Counted from the stretch's first letter, positions 9,049 to 17,942 are shown. The stretch: 64,000 bases of DNA from Paenibacillus dendritiformis (GCF_021654795.1 NZ_AP025344.1:372001-436000); one strand, 5' to 3'. The notes: generated by a model not told the origin, from the sequence alone. Translations and numbers: made by a program.

Positions 9049-10899
9049 ATGTGTGGCATTGCCGGAATCTATCATTTTCATGATCAACAACCATCCGAAC
9101 ATCTCATTCGCAGCATGATGGATTTGATCCATCATCGGGGACCCGACGATGCGAAGCTGTGGATCGGCGACAGGGTCGGCCTGGGCTTCCGCCGGCTGTC
9201 CATCATTGACGTGGCGGAAGGCGCGCAGCCGCTGAGCAACGAGGATGATTCGGTATGGATTATTTTTAATGGCGAGATTTATAATTATTTGGAGCTGCGC
9301 GAGGATCTGCTCGGCCGCGGCCATCAGTTCAAAACCAATACAGATACGGAATGTATTCTGCACCTGTATGAAGAATACGGAACGAAGTGCGTCAACCATC
9401 TCCGGGGGATGTTCGGCTTCGCGATCTGGGATCGGAACAAGCAGGAGCTGTTCCTGGCCCGCGATCATTTCGGCATCAAGCCGCTGTATTATTACATGAA
9501 CGACGAGATGCTCGTCTTCGGATCGGAGATCAAGAGCATTTTGGCCGTTCCGGGCGTGGCCCGTCAGGTCAATATGAATGGTTTTTACAACTATTTGACC
9601 TTCCAATACGTTCCCGATCCGGAGACGATGTACGCCGGAATCTACAAGCTGCCGCCGGCTCATTCGATGACGATTTCGCTGGGCGGGCAGCCGGTGATCG
9701 AGAAATACTGGGATCCGATGTTCGAACCGGTCGATCGACCGCTTGCTCAGGTTATCGACGAGATTCGCCATGTCATGCGCGATTCGGTAGAGCATCATCT
9801 GCACAGCGAGGTGCAGCGGGGCTGCTTCCTCTCGAGCGGCATCGACTCGACGATTACGTCCACGCTCATGCGTTCCATCGAACCGATCAAGACGTTCAGC
9901 GTCGGCTTCGAGGGGCCGAACAATGAGACGATTATCGCCCGCGATACGGCTCGGCAGATCGGTACCGAGCACTATGATCGGATCATTACGCAGGAGATGT
10001 ATTTCGACGCCGTGCCGCGCGCGATCTGGCATCTGGACGAGCCTGTAGCCGATCCGTCCGCGATCGCGCTGTACGAGGTCGCGCGGCTGGCGAAGGAGCA
10101 TGTTACGGTCGTGTTGTCCGGGGAAGGCGCGGACGAGCTGTTCGGCGGCTATCGCATCTACCGCGAGCCGCATTCCTTGCGCTATCTGTCCTGGATGCCG
10201 GAAGGAATGCAGCGCGTCGTGAACAAGATGGTGCGCGCCGTACCATTCTCTTTCTACGGGAAAAATTACTTGCTGCGGGGAACGACTCCGCTGGAGGAGC
10301 GCTTCCTGGGCAATGCCAATATCATGACCGACGATGCGAAGGCGGAACTGCTGCGCGTCGGCGCCGAAGAGATAGCGGCCTACCAGAAGCCGTTCGATAT
10401 CGCTCGCCGCTATTATGATCGCACCCGCCATCTCGATCCGGTATCGCGGATGCAATATATCGATATGAATCTGTGGATGCCGGGCGACATTTTGATGAAG
10501 GCGGACAAGCTGACGATGGCGCATTCGCTGGAGCTGCGCGTCCCGTTCCTGGATCGCAAAGTATTTGACGTCGCCCGCACGATCCCTGCTTCCTACCGGA
10601 TTGCCGAGAAGACGACGAAGTATGCGCTGCGCAAAGCGATGGAGGGCATTATTCCGGATTCGGTGCTTCACCGGCCGAAGCTCGGCTTCCCTGTCCCGAT
10701 GCGCGATTGGCTGCGCACGGAGCGGGCCGGCATCATGTGGGAGGAACTGGCCGCCAGCGGCATCGATCCGCTCGTCAATCTGAGCGCGGTGGAAGAAATG
10801 TTCCGCCGCCACCGGAACGGCCAAGGCGACTATTCCCGCAAAATTTGGGTGCTGTACGTGTTCGGACTCTGGTATCGGACGTATATGCGCAAGCAATAG
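9049..10899 (+). CDS. asnB: Asparagine synthase (glutamine-hydrolysing)
   Basis: The start is set at the ATG of MCGIAGIYHF because the N-terminal nucleophile of class II amidotransferases must be Cys2; the frame remains open 12 codons upstream without need. The 616-aa protein has the Ntn glutaminase domain (HHRGPDD; FNGEIYNYLELR; TDTECILHLYEEYG) and the C-terminal synthetase domain with the PP-loop LSSGIDST and GEGADELFGGYR. It transfers glutamine nitrogen to aspartate. Length and architecture resemble Bacillus AsnO more than AsnH. It is monocistronic with its own terminator. A related amidotransferase role in cell-envelope modification cannot be excluded. Confidence 0.92.
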   Translation: MCGIAGIYHFHDQQPSEHLIRSMMDLIHHRGPDDAKLWIGDRVGLGFRRLSIIDVAEGAQPLSNEDDSVWIIFNGEIYNYLELREDLLGRGHQFKTNTDTECILHLYEEYGTKCVNHLRGMFGFAIWDRNKQELFLARDHFGIKPLYYYMNDEMLVFGSEIKSILAVPGVARQVNMNGFYNYLTFQYVPDPETMYAGIYKLPPAHSMTISLGGQPVIEKYWDPMFEPVDRPLAQVIDEIRHVMRDSVEHHLHSEVQRGCFLSSGIDSTITSTLMRSIEPIKTFSVGFEGPNNETIIARDTARQIGTEHYDRIITQEMYFDAVPRAIWHLDEPVADPSAIALYEVARLAKEHVTVVLSGEGADELFGGYRIYREPHSLRYLSWMPEGMQRVVNKMVRAVPFSFYGKNYLLRGTTPLEERFLGNANIMTDDAKAELLRVGAEEIAAYQKPFDIARRYYDRTRHLDPVSRMQYIDMNLWMPGDILMKADKLTMAHSLELRVPFLDRKVFDVARTIPASYRIAEKTTKYALRKAMEGIIPDSVLHRPKLGFPVPMRDWLRTERAGIMWEELAASGIDPLVNLSAVEEMFRRHRNGQGDYSRKIWVLYVFGLWYRTYMRKQ

Positions 10900-10930
10900 T
10901 CCGGACTGGCGTAAAGAATATGATGAATTG

Positions 10931-10965
10931 AAAAGGGCGTTTCTCCTTGGAGAGGCGCCCTTTCT
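10931..10965 (+). terminator. Terminator of the asparagine synthase gene
   Basis: AAAGGGCG pairs with CGCCCTTT, extended by TCTCC/GGAGA near the loop, and is followed by a short T-rich tail. Confidence 0.75.
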
Positions 10966-11115
10966 TGGTGAGCCGCCGTATGCGTCAGGGCTCCATGTTT
11001 CTGGCATTGAAGCCGTATGGTGCGCAATGGACGGCTTTCAGCTTGCCGTTGTCGAAGTTGACCCGAAGTCACGAGCACACAAGATGCATGGCATGAAGCC
11101 AGTGCATCGTCGTAT

Positions 11116-11167
11116 AAAAAATGCAAGCTGCAGGCCGGTCTTTCCTCGGAGATATGGCTTGCAGCTT
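11116..11167 (-). terminator. Terminator of the minus-strand MFS gene
   Basis: On the minus strand AAGCTGCA (11167-11160) pairs with TGCAGCTT (11132-11125), extended by CC/GG after a short bulge. A TTTTTT run follows (11121-11116), just downstream of the MFS gene. Confidence 0.7.
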
Positions 11168-11174
11168 GTTGTCT

Positions 11175-12797
11175 CTAGGCGGGCTGAGCGGAATTTCGGT
11201 CCGCCCCTTCCTGGGCAGGGTCCGGTTGGCGTCTCCGGCCTGGGCCTGGGCCGTCGCGGGAGATGCGGCCGTTGCCGATGAGCAAGGAGATCACGATGCC
11301 GGCGATAATGAACCCGAGTCCCGTCAAAAAGACGGACGAAAAGGAAGCCGACCACGCTTCCTTGAGCGTGTCGAGCACGGCGGCTTTGGCTTCGCCTTCG
11401 AGCGGCAGCATCGCCGGGTTGATCAGAAGCTGATAGAGCGTGTTCGAATCCGTCCCGATCCGCTCAAGGACCGCCTGCGTTGTCGGATCGGCGGTCTGCA
11501 TGGCTGCGGTCATATTTCTTGCGATATCAGCGTTCATGATGACGTTGAAGAGCGTGGTGCCGATGGTGCTCCCGATGGAACGGAAGAAGGTCGTCGCCGA
11601 GGTGACGGTTCCGAGCTTCTCCCGGGGGAACGCGTTCTGGACGACGATGGTAATGAGCGGCATGACCAGGCCCATGCCGAAGCCGAGCACCATCATGAAC
11701 CCGTAGGCCGTAAACGGAGTCGTATGAATGCCCATGGTGGACATGAGCAGGAAGCCCAGGGCGCTGATCACCATCCCGGAAGCCATGACGGCGCGGTAAG
11801 GGAGCTTGAGCACAAGCCGGCCGCCGAGCACGCTGGCGATGATGAGGGCAATCATCATCGGCGTCATGGTGGAGCCCGCCTGAGTCGGCGTCACCCCGAG
11901 GACGCCCTGCATGAACATGGGCACGAACATAATCGCGCCGAACATTCCGAGTCCGACCAGGAAGCCGAGCCCGACCGCGACATTGAAGACGCGGCTGCGG
12001 AACAGCGACATGTCGATAATCGGATCGGCCGCGCGGTGCTCGATCGGAATGAAGACGAGGAAGAGCCCCAGGGCCGTGCCGAAAATAAACAGGCTGTAAG
12101 GGGAGGTCCAGGCATATTTCGCGTGATCGAGCGACAGGCCGTACAGCAGCAGCACGATTCCCGGAATGAGCGTGAAGATGCCGAGCCAGTCGATATGCAC
12201 CTTTTTGTTTTTGTCGCGCGGGCTGCTCATCGATTTCATCCCGATGAAAATGAGCGCGGTCGAGACGAGGCCGAAGGGGACGTTGATGAGAAAGATCCAG
12301 TGCCAGCTGATATGATCGACGATCAAGCCGCCGAGAAAGGGTCCGACGATGGAGCTGAGCCCGAAAATGGCCCCGAATACCCCCTGCCATTTCGCCCGCT
12401 GGGCGGGGGTGAACATCATCCCGATAATCGTCTGGGACATCGGCATCAGCAGCCCGCCCCCGATCCCTTGAATAGCGCGGTAACCAATCAGCTGTCCCAT
12501 GTTGACCGCCGTAGCGCACAGAAATGAACCGATGACGAAAATAATCCATCCGGCCAAATAAATAAACCGGCTTCCGAACAGATCCGCCAGCTTGCCGGAG
12601 AGCGGGATGACGGTGGTCGAACAGATCATGTACGCCGTCGTCACCCAGGCGAAGATGGCGAAGCCGCTAAGTTCCTTAATAATGGTCGGCATGGCCGTGC
12701 CGACGACGGTCTGTTCGAGCGAGCTGAAAAACATACCCATAATGAGACCGATGAGAACCATGCTGCGCCGGGATTTCCCTATATCTTCTACCGCCAT
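11175..12797 (-). CDS. MFS drug/proton antiporter, DHA2 (14-TM, EmrB/QacA) type
   Basis: The second ATG (MAVEDIGKS) is chosen because the AAAGGAG ribosome binding site lies between it and the first ATG 18 nt upstream, giving 540 aa. The protein is hydrophobic throughout with the DHA2 pattern: LEQTVVGTAMPTI in helix 1, GKLADLFGSR between helices 2 and 3, YRAIQGIGGGLLMPMSQTI in helix 4 and GPFLGGLIVDHISWHWIFLINVP (motif C region) in helices 5-6. The C-terminal tail is Pro/Gln-rich. It should export cationic or amphipathic compounds in exchange for protons. It sits divergent from the ECF importer genes; a second DHA2 protein lies on the other side of them. Confidence 0.9.
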   Translation of the reverse strand: MAVEDIGKSRRSMVLIGLIMGMFFSSLEQTVVGTAMPTIIKELSGFAIFAWVTTAYMICSTTVIPLSGKLADLFGSRFIYLAGWIIFVIGSFLCATAVNMGQLIGYRAIQGIGGGLLMPMSQTIIGMMFTPAQRAKWQGVFGAIFGLSSIVGPFLGGLIVDHISWHWIFLINVPFGLVSTALIFIGMKSMSSPRDKNKKVHIDWLGIFTLIPGIVLLLYGLSLDHAKYAWTSPYSLFIFGTALGLFLVFIPIEHRAADPIIDMSLFRSRVFNVAVGLGFLVGLGMFGAIMFVPMFMQGVLGVTPTQAGSTMTPMMIALIIASVLGGRLVLKLPYRAVMASGMVISALGFLLMSTMGIHTTPFTAYGFMMVLGFGMGLVMPLITIVVQNAFPREKLGTVTSATTFFRSIGSTIGTTLFNVIMNADIARNMTAAMQTADPTTQAVLERIGTDSNTLYQLLINPAMLPLEGEAKAAVLDTLKEAWSASFSSVFLTGLGFIIAGIVISLLIGNGRISRDGPGPGRRRQPDPAQEGADRNSAQPA

Positions 12798-13048
12798 GAC
12801 TGGGCTCCTTTCCATGACGCGGCGGCGTCTTTGAAGAGGGCTGCGCCGCGCTTGCTCCGTCTTTACTTTCTTCGGGTTAAGCGGTATGATGCTTATTGAA
12901 TTTTTCGATGTGCGGGCAACGAAAGCCCCGCTGCTCTTCCCGATCTGTATTAAGTTGGTTTGGGCCTTGAGAATTTATGCGTCCGTTGCCGGTTCGAAAG
13001 CCGGGAAGCTTGTTCGGCGGGCGCTGGCAAGAGAAAGGGGGAGGACTT

Positions 13049-13780
13049 ATGAGCTGGCTGCTTCGCATCGACCCCTTGACGAAGGGTGTCTGGCTGCTTA
13101 GCACCGGATTGGCCGTGATGATCAGCATGAAAGTGGAGTGGCAGGCCGTGTGGTTCCTTGCCGTTCTGGTTATCGCCCTGACCGGAAGCGGGTGGACGGC
13201 CCAGCGTTGGAAGCTGGTCCTGTTAGCGATCGGCGGATTCGCCCTGCCGCTTCTGCTGTTCCAGTGGCTGGTCCTCCCGGGCGACACGCCGTGGGTCACC
13301 GTTGGGAAGCTGGCCTTGACGAGGGAGGCCGGCCTCCAGTCGGCCGCGCTGACGCTCAGGGCGATGACGTTGTTCCTGTCATCGCTCGTCTATGCGGGGA
13401 CGACGGCGCCGCGCGATGTCGTCCTCGCCATGTCCCGCTACTTGCGGCTGCCGGACCGCTTCGCGTACGCGGCCGCGATTGCGCTGCGCTTCGTGCCGAT
13501 TCTGCTGGCCGAGACGGCCCGCATCCGGCACGCCGAGCGCCTGCGCCGCCTCGTTCCGCCGCATAGCCCGGAGGAACGTCTTGAGCGGCTGCAGCGCGTT
13601 ATCGCGGGAGCGGCGGCGCACACGCTCCGCCGCGTGCAGGACATTGCCACGGCGATGGAGGCGAAGCGGTTCGGCGCCGCTCCGCGCACGTATCGGCGCC
13701 GTCTCGTCTTCCCGGTCCCGGGTATCGGACTGGCCTTGGCCTCGGCGCTGGGAGCCTCCGCCACATGGTGGTTCGGCTAA
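13049..13780 (+). CDS. ykoC: ECF transporter T component (YkoC-like)
   Basis: The start is the ATG 7 nt behind AAGGGGGAGG, giving 243 aa (MSWLLRIDPLTKG...). Several membrane helices lie in the first ~160 residues, followed by the amphipathic cytoplasmic helices of EcfT proteins (PDRFAYAAAIALRFVPILLAE; ERLRRLVPP; AMEAKRFG). These contain the Ala-Arg type motifs that couple to the ATPases. The next genes encode the S component and a fused ATPase, so this is a dedicated (group I) ECF system. The set resembles the thiamine/hydroxymethylpyrimidine YkoEDC system of Bacillus. No TPP riboswitch is seen upstream, so the substrate is inferred from the S component alone. Confidence 0.8.
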   Translation: MSWLLRIDPLTKGVWLLSTGLAVMISMKVEWQAVWFLAVLVIALTGSGWTAQRWKLVLLAIGGFALPLLLFQWLVLPGDTPWVTVGKLALTREAGLQSAALTLRAMTLFLSSLVYAGTTAPRDVVLAMSRYLRLPDRFAYAAAIALRFVPILLAETARIRHAERLRRLVPPHSPEERLERLQRVIAGAAAHTLRRVQDIATAMEAKRFGAAPRTYRRRLVFPVPGIGLALASALGASATWWFG

Positions 13781-13782
13781 GC

Positions 13783-13841
13783 GGGCCGCCATCCTTGCGG
13801 CCCAGGGGCTGCACACCGGGCGCCGGCAGGGCCGCTTTTTT
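13783..13841 (+). promoter_or_regulatory. Tripartite hairpin between ECF T and S genes, possible attenuator
   Basis: Three 7-nt blocks alternate: GGGCCGC (13783-13789), GCGGCCC (13797-13803) and GGGCCGC again (13829-13835), the last followed by six T. Block 2 can pair with block 1 (no T run, antiterminator) or with block 3 (terminator). This is the usual logic of an attenuator and could set how much S and ATPase is made relative to T. Confidence 0.5.
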
Positions 13842-13944
13842 ACTTGCATTTCCAGCGCATGGCTTGTAACGTGTATAGAGGAAAAGGATGCCGCACCATC
13901 CGCCCTTCCGCAAAAGGGAGAACGTAAGGGAGAGTTGATCACAG

Positions 13945-14547
13945 ATGACATCATCCAACACGCGAATTTGGCATTCGTTGACCTTGAGCGAATGGGTGCT
14001 CATGGCGCTGCTGGCCGCGGCGAACGGGGTGCTGACGAGCGGCTTGTCCTGGCTGAACAAGCTGCTGCACTCGTTGGGCGGACCGATGCTGACGTCATCC
14101 ATCGTCGGGTTATATATGATTTACGGCCTGCTGGCCGCCTATATTATTCGCAAGCCGGGCGCGGCGATCTTCACCTACGCGCTTGGCGCCGTCGTGCAGA
14201 TTCTTGTTGGCACCGCCTACGGAGCTTGGGCGGCGATTGCGGCCGCGCTCTGCTACGGCATCGCCATCGAGCCGCTGCTGTATCTGTTCCGGTACCGGCG
14301 CTACGACTGGGGAGCCATGAGCTTTATCGGTTTGGCGGCGGTTCCGATTTGGTTCGTCGTCTCGGCCTTCATGTTCGGGTACATTTATTATGAGACGTGG
14401 GTATTGATCGCGACGCTTGCGGTCCGCTGCCTCAGCGGCCTTCTGCTCTGCGGGGCATTGACGAAGCTGATCGGCGATCGGCTGGCGTCCGCGCGGGCGC
14501 TTCGCCCGTTCGCTCTGGGGAAGGCCAGCCGCGAGCCGCGGGAATAG
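13945..14547 (+). CDS. ykoE: ECF transporter S component, YkoE family
   Basis: The 200-aa membrane protein has about five or six helices. It carries the YkoE-type features SSIVGLYMIYGLLAAYIIRKPGAA (the '-AYMIRKPGAA-' block), then YALGAVVQILVGTAYG and LAVRCLSGLLLCGALTKLIGD. YkoE proteins are substrate-binding (S) subunits thought to take up thiamine or its pyrimidine precursor. The gene lies between the T gene, from which it is separated by a possible attenuator, and the ATPase gene 12 nt downstream. The ATG follows GGGAGAG at 10 nt. Confidence 0.8.
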   Translation: MTSSNTRIWHSLTLSEWVLMALLAAANGVLTSGLSWLNKLLHSLGGPMLTSSIVGLYMIYGLLAAYIIRKPGAAIFTYALGAVVQILVGTAYGAWAAIAAALCYGIAIEPLLYLFRYRRYDWGAMSFIGLAAVPIWFVVSAFMFGYIYYETWVLIATLAVRCLSGLLLCGALTKLIGDRLASARALRPFALGKASREPRE

Positions 14548-14559
14548 GAGGCTTTCACG

Positions 14560-16170
14560 ATGGGATTTCTGCGTGAAGAGGTCATGCGCATCGAGCGCGT
14601 GACCTTTACCTATTTGGGCGCGGACGAGCCGGCCCTTCGCCATTGCAGCTTCACGCTGCGCCGGGGCGATATCGTCTATATCGCCGGAGCGAATGGGAGC
14701 GGCAAGACTACGCTGTGCAAGCTGCTGGCCGGCGTCATGCAGCCCCATGAAGGCGCGCTTCAAGGGAAGACGGCGACGCCGGAGGGCCAGCCGCCCGCCT
14801 CGGCCGGCTTGGCCTTGCAGGATGCCGATTCCCAGCTTATCCTCGGCACGGTAGAGGACGAGCTTGCCTTCTCCCCGGAAAATATGGGGCTGCCTGCAGA
14901 TGAGGTCATGCGCCGGGTCGAGGAGCAGCTGGAAGCGTTCGGGCTTGAACCGCTCCGGGAGGCGCCGATCACGGAGCTGTCTGGGGGAGAGAAGCAGCGG
15001 ACGGCTATGGCGGCGGTGATGGCGATGGAGCCGGAGGTGCTCATCCTGGATCAGGCATGGAGCCATCTGGATGCGGCTTCCCGGGAGCGGCTCCTGCAGA
15101 CGCTTCGCGCAGGGCGGCACGCCGGGCGAACGGCGGTGCTCGCCGGAGCCCGGGTGGAGGATTGGATTAGGAAGTTGCCCGGTGTGCGGCTGCTTCTGCT
15201 CGAGGAAGGACGCATCATCTATGATGGCGGACTCGAGGAACCGGAAGCGGCGGCGGCTCTGGACAAGTTGGAGACGCCCAACGCGGCCCTCCCGTCCGCG
15301 CCGCCATTCCCCGCCCTGCCGAATGCGCCGAATGAAAGAGCGGATGAAGTAAACAGGGCGGAGCCTCTGTCTGGAGAGCATCGAGAGGAGCCGCCTGTGC
15401 TGGAAGTGAAGAACCTGTCGTTCCGGTATGGGAAAAGACGGAAGGACAACGCCGGCTCGAACGGCCGGGAACGAGCGCTTGACGACGTATCGTTCGCGCT
15501 GTATCCGGGCCAGTGCCTGCTTCTCCGCGGACCGAACGGAGCAGGCAAGTCCACCTTGTTCAAGCTGCTGACGAAGGGCATGCCGCGGCCAACGGGACGC
15601 ATGTCCGGAGAGATTCGGCTGGCCGGGCAGCCGCTGCCGCGCTTCTCCGTCTATGAACTGGCCCGCTTGATCGGGTATGTGCCGCAGCAGCCGGAAGCCG
15701 GGCTGCTCGCCCGCACCGTGGAAGAGGAAGCGCTCGAAGCGGCCGCTATGGCTTGGCGGAGCGGCCGCTTGACCGTTCCGGTCCCGCCGGCGCAGGCCAA
15801 GCGGGAGGATGCGGTTGCGGCGATGGCAGAGGATCTGCTTCGTGCCACGGGCCTGTCCCGTTACCGCCGCCGTCATCCTCACGATCTGCCTGCCGGCGCT
15901 ATGCGGCTGCTCTGCGTGGCGCTGGCCGGCCTGCACCGGCCCGCCGTGCTGCTGTTGGATGAGCCGACAGCGGGGCTTGATGCCCGGAGCGCCGCCTTGA
16001 TACGCGACTGGTGCTTTGGGCAGGCAGGGCGGGGCTGCGGCTTGATGGTTATCACCCATGATGAGATATGGGAGGGGGCCGCCCATCCGCGGTTGGTCGT
16101 GGCTTCTCTGGAGGCGGGACGCTGGCTTGGCGCGGACGTGCGGCGGATCGCAGGAGCGGACCAACATTAA
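14560..16170 (+). CDS. ykoD: ECF transporter fused ATPase with two unequal ABC domains (YkoD-like)
   Basis: The 536-aa protein carries two ABC domains joined by a Pro/Ala-rich linker (about 238-280). Domain 1 has Walker A GANGSGKTT (43-51) and an intact LSGGE signature (140-144), but its Walker B ends LILDQ (Gln165 in place of the catalytic Glu) and no His-switch is seen near 195. Domain 2 has Walker A GPNGAGKST (324-332), Walker B LLLDE (Glu468) and His500, but its signature is replaced by LPAGA (443-447). Head-to-tail, all lesions therefore fall in one composite site and the other is complete. The ATG follows TAGGAGG. It should energise YkoC/YkoE. Confidence 0.9.
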   Translation: MGFLREEVMRIERVTFTYLGADEPALRHCSFTLRRGDIVYIAGANGSGKTTLCKLLAGVMQPHEGALQGKTATPEGQPPASAGLALQDADSQLILGTVEDELAFSPENMGLPADEVMRRVEEQLEAFGLEPLREAPITELSGGEKQRTAMAAVMAMEPEVLILDQAWSHLDAASRERLLQTLRAGRHAGRTAVLAGARVEDWIRKLPGVRLLLLEEGRIIYDGGLEEPEAAAALDKLETPNAALPSAPPFPALPNAPNERADEVNRAEPLSGEHREEPPVLEVKNLSFRYGKRRKDNAGSNGRERALDDVSFALYPGQCLLLRGPNGAGKSTLFKLLTKGMPRPTGRMSGEIRLAGQPLPRFSVYELARLIGYVPQQPEAGLLARTVEEEALEAAAMAWRSGRLTVPVPPAQAKREDAVAAMAEDLLRATGLSRYRRRHPHDLPAGAMRLLCVALAGLHRPAVLLLDEPTAGLDARSAALIRDWCFGQAGRGCGLMVITHDEIWEGAAHPRLVVASLEAGRWLGADVRRIAGADQH

Positions 16171-16297
16171 GGAGCCGCGCGGTTCGCAGCCCGGACAGGG
16201 CATGATAAGATAGACAATAGCGGCAGCATGCGCTGCAATATACAGCACCAATTTCATTGGAAGCGGAGAGCAAGCGACAGAGAAGGGGAATGAAGCA

Positions 16298-17800
16298 ATG
16301 GGAAGCACTGCAACGATGCAGGCCGGGCGCGAACGGAAGCTCGTGACCCTGGCCTTGTTATTGTCTACGTTTTTGGCGGCGATTGAGGTTACGGTCGTCA
16401 GCACCGCGATGCCGCAGATCGTCTCCGATCTGGGCGGACTCAAGCTCATCAGCTGGGTCTATTCCGCCTATTTGCTGACGACGGCCATCTCGACGCCCTT
16501 GTTCGGGAAGCTGGCCGATCTGTTCGGCCGCAAAAAGATCTTTATTTTCGGCTCTATTTTATTTGTCGGCGGCTCCATGCTGTGCGGCTTATCCTCCAAT
16601 ATGACGCAAATGATTCTGTTCCGGGCTATTCAGGGGATCGGTGCCGGCGCGGTTATGCCCGCCACCTTCACCATCGTGGCGGACATCTTCACTCTGGAGG
16701 AACGCGCCAAAATCCAGGGGCTCTTCAGCTCCATCTGGGGCATAGCCGGTCTGGTCGGCCCGTTGGTCGGCGGATTTTTTGTCGATTCCCTGTCCTGGCA
16801 CTGGATCTTTTTCTTCAACGTCCCCTTCGGCATTGTCTCCGTATGGATGATCGCCAAGCTGTTCCATGAGAAGGTGGAGAAGAAGGACAAGCCGATTGAT
16901 TACGCCGGAGCGGCGACCTTCTCGATCGGGATGACGGCCTTATTGTTCGCCATCATCACAGGCGGGCAGAACATTGCCTGGACCTCCCCTTGGATGTTCG
17001 CTCTGCTCGGCTTGTCTGCGGTGTTCCTCATCTGGTTCTACCGTATCGAAAAAACGGCGCAGGAACCGATGGTTCCGTTCCAGCTGTTCCGCATTAGGGA
17101 CATCGCCATCTCCAATCTCGTCGGTTTCCTGGTCAGCAGCGTGCTGATTGGCATCAATTCGTACATGCCGCTCTGGATTCAGGGCGTCATGGGACATAGC
17201 GCAACCAGCTCCGGCATGGCGCTGACGCCGATGTCCATCGGCTGGCTTATCGGCTCGATTATCGGAGGCCGCATGCTGATCAAGAGCGGCCCGCGGCTGA
17301 CCTCCTCTATCGGCATGACGCTCATTGCCGCCGGATCGATATGGCTGGCTTTCATTACGGGCGCCACGTCGATGTGGGTCATCGTCGCGCTGATGACGGT
17401 ATCGGGGCTCGGCTTCGGGTTCTCGATTACCGTGTTCACGATTATCGTCCAGTCCTCGGTCGATTGGAATATGCGCGGAGCTTCCACGGCGCTGAACACG
17501 TTCGTGCGCACGCTCGGACAGACCATCGGAATCGCGGCGCTCGGCACCTTCCTCAATGAACGCATTGCGTCGATGGTCAGACAAGCCGGACCGGATGTCG
17601 CTTCGCGCATTTCGGACGATGATCTGAACAAGCTGTTGAACCCGGAGAGCGCCAGCCAACTGGCTCCGGATGTCATGAACAGCCTGCGCACGTTCCTGGA
17701 GACGGGGCTCGAGAACGTCTTCCTCGCGATGGCCGCGGTCTCCATCATCTGCCTCGGTTGCACCTTGCTGATGCCGAAGGGCAAGCTGAACAACAAATAG
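16298..17800 (+). CDS. MFS drug/proton antiporter, DHA2 (14-TM) type
   Basis: A 500-aa DHA2 protein with ATFLAAIEVTVVSTAMPQIV-type helix 1, GKLADLFGRKK, FRAIQGIGAGAVMPATFTI and GPLVGGFFVDSLSWHWIFFFNVPFG. It starts at an ATG behind AAGGGGAA. It lies 127 bp behind the ECF ATPase gene with no clear terminator between, so it could be co-transcribed. Together with the exporter at 11175 it flanks the importer. DHA2 proteins export drugs, dyes or amphipathic metabolites; the substrate here is unknown. Confidence 0.9.
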   Translation: MGSTATMQAGRERKLVTLALLLSTFLAAIEVTVVSTAMPQIVSDLGGLKLISWVYSAYLLTTAISTPLFGKLADLFGRKKIFIFGSILFVGGSMLCGLSSNMTQMILFRAIQGIGAGAVMPATFTIVADIFTLEERAKIQGLFSSIWGIAGLVGPLVGGFFVDSLSWHWIFFFNVPFGIVSVWMIAKLFHEKVEKKDKPIDYAGAATFSIGMTALLFAIITGGQNIAWTSPWMFALLGLSAVFLIWFYRIEKTAQEPMVPFQLFRIRDIAISNLVGFLVSSVLIGINSYMPLWIQGVMGHSATSSGMALTPMSIGWLIGSIIGGRMLIKSGPRLTSSIGMTLIAAGSIWLAFITGATSMWVIVALMTVSGLGFGFSITVFTIIVQSSVDWNMRGASTALNTFVRTLGQTIGIAALGTFLNERIASMVRQAGPDVASRISDDDLNKLLNPESASQLAPDVMNSLRTFLETGLENVFLAMAAVSIICLGCTLLMPKGKLNNK

Positions 17801-17810
17801 AACAGATTGG

Positions 17811-17838
17811 ACCGTCCCTTAAAGGGGCGGTTTTTTTT
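17811..17838 (+). terminator. Terminator behind the second MFS gene
   Basis: ACCGTCCCTT and AAGGGGCGGT form a stem with one G-T pair and almost no loop, followed by eight T in total. It marks the end of the ECF/MFS region. Confidence 0.85.
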
Positions 17839-17869
17839 GTGCCTAAATAGCGGATTTATGGGTACAGGT

Positions 17870-17906
17870 CTAGCCCAGATACTGGGCTAGAGTCTAATAA
17901 TAGACT
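17870..17906 (+). promoter_or_regulatory. Two abutting perfect inverted repeats upstream of the S41 peptidase
   Basis: CTAGCCCAG-ATA-CTGGGCTAG (17870-17890) is immediately followed by AGTCTA-ATAA-TAGACT (17891-17906). They lie 36 bp upstream of a TATAAT at 17943-17948. Two back-to-back dyads without T runs suggest binding sites for one or two repressors; neither is recognised. Confidence 0.4.
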
Positions 17907-17942
17907 GGCCTGGCGGTCATTACTTGGAATAATATAGCTCCC

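Noticed and set aside
9007..11007. 666-codon minus-strand ORF opposite the asparagine synthase gene
   Set aside because: Shadow of a strongly conserved plus-strand enzyme with all its motifs.
11121..12527. 468-codon ORF antisense to the MFS gene
   Set aside because: Its His/Glu/Asp/Gly-rich product is the typical mirror image of a G+C-rich membrane protein gene; the minus strand encodes a full MFS protein.
12798..13048. TPP riboswitch upstream of the ECF importer
   Set aside because: The conserved CTGAGA and ACC-TGAACCTGA blocks are not present in this gap or before the S gene.
14110..16449. 779-codon minus-strand ORF over the ECF genes
   Set aside because: It covers three well-supported plus-strand genes; the translation is Arg/Pro/His-rich and matches nothing.
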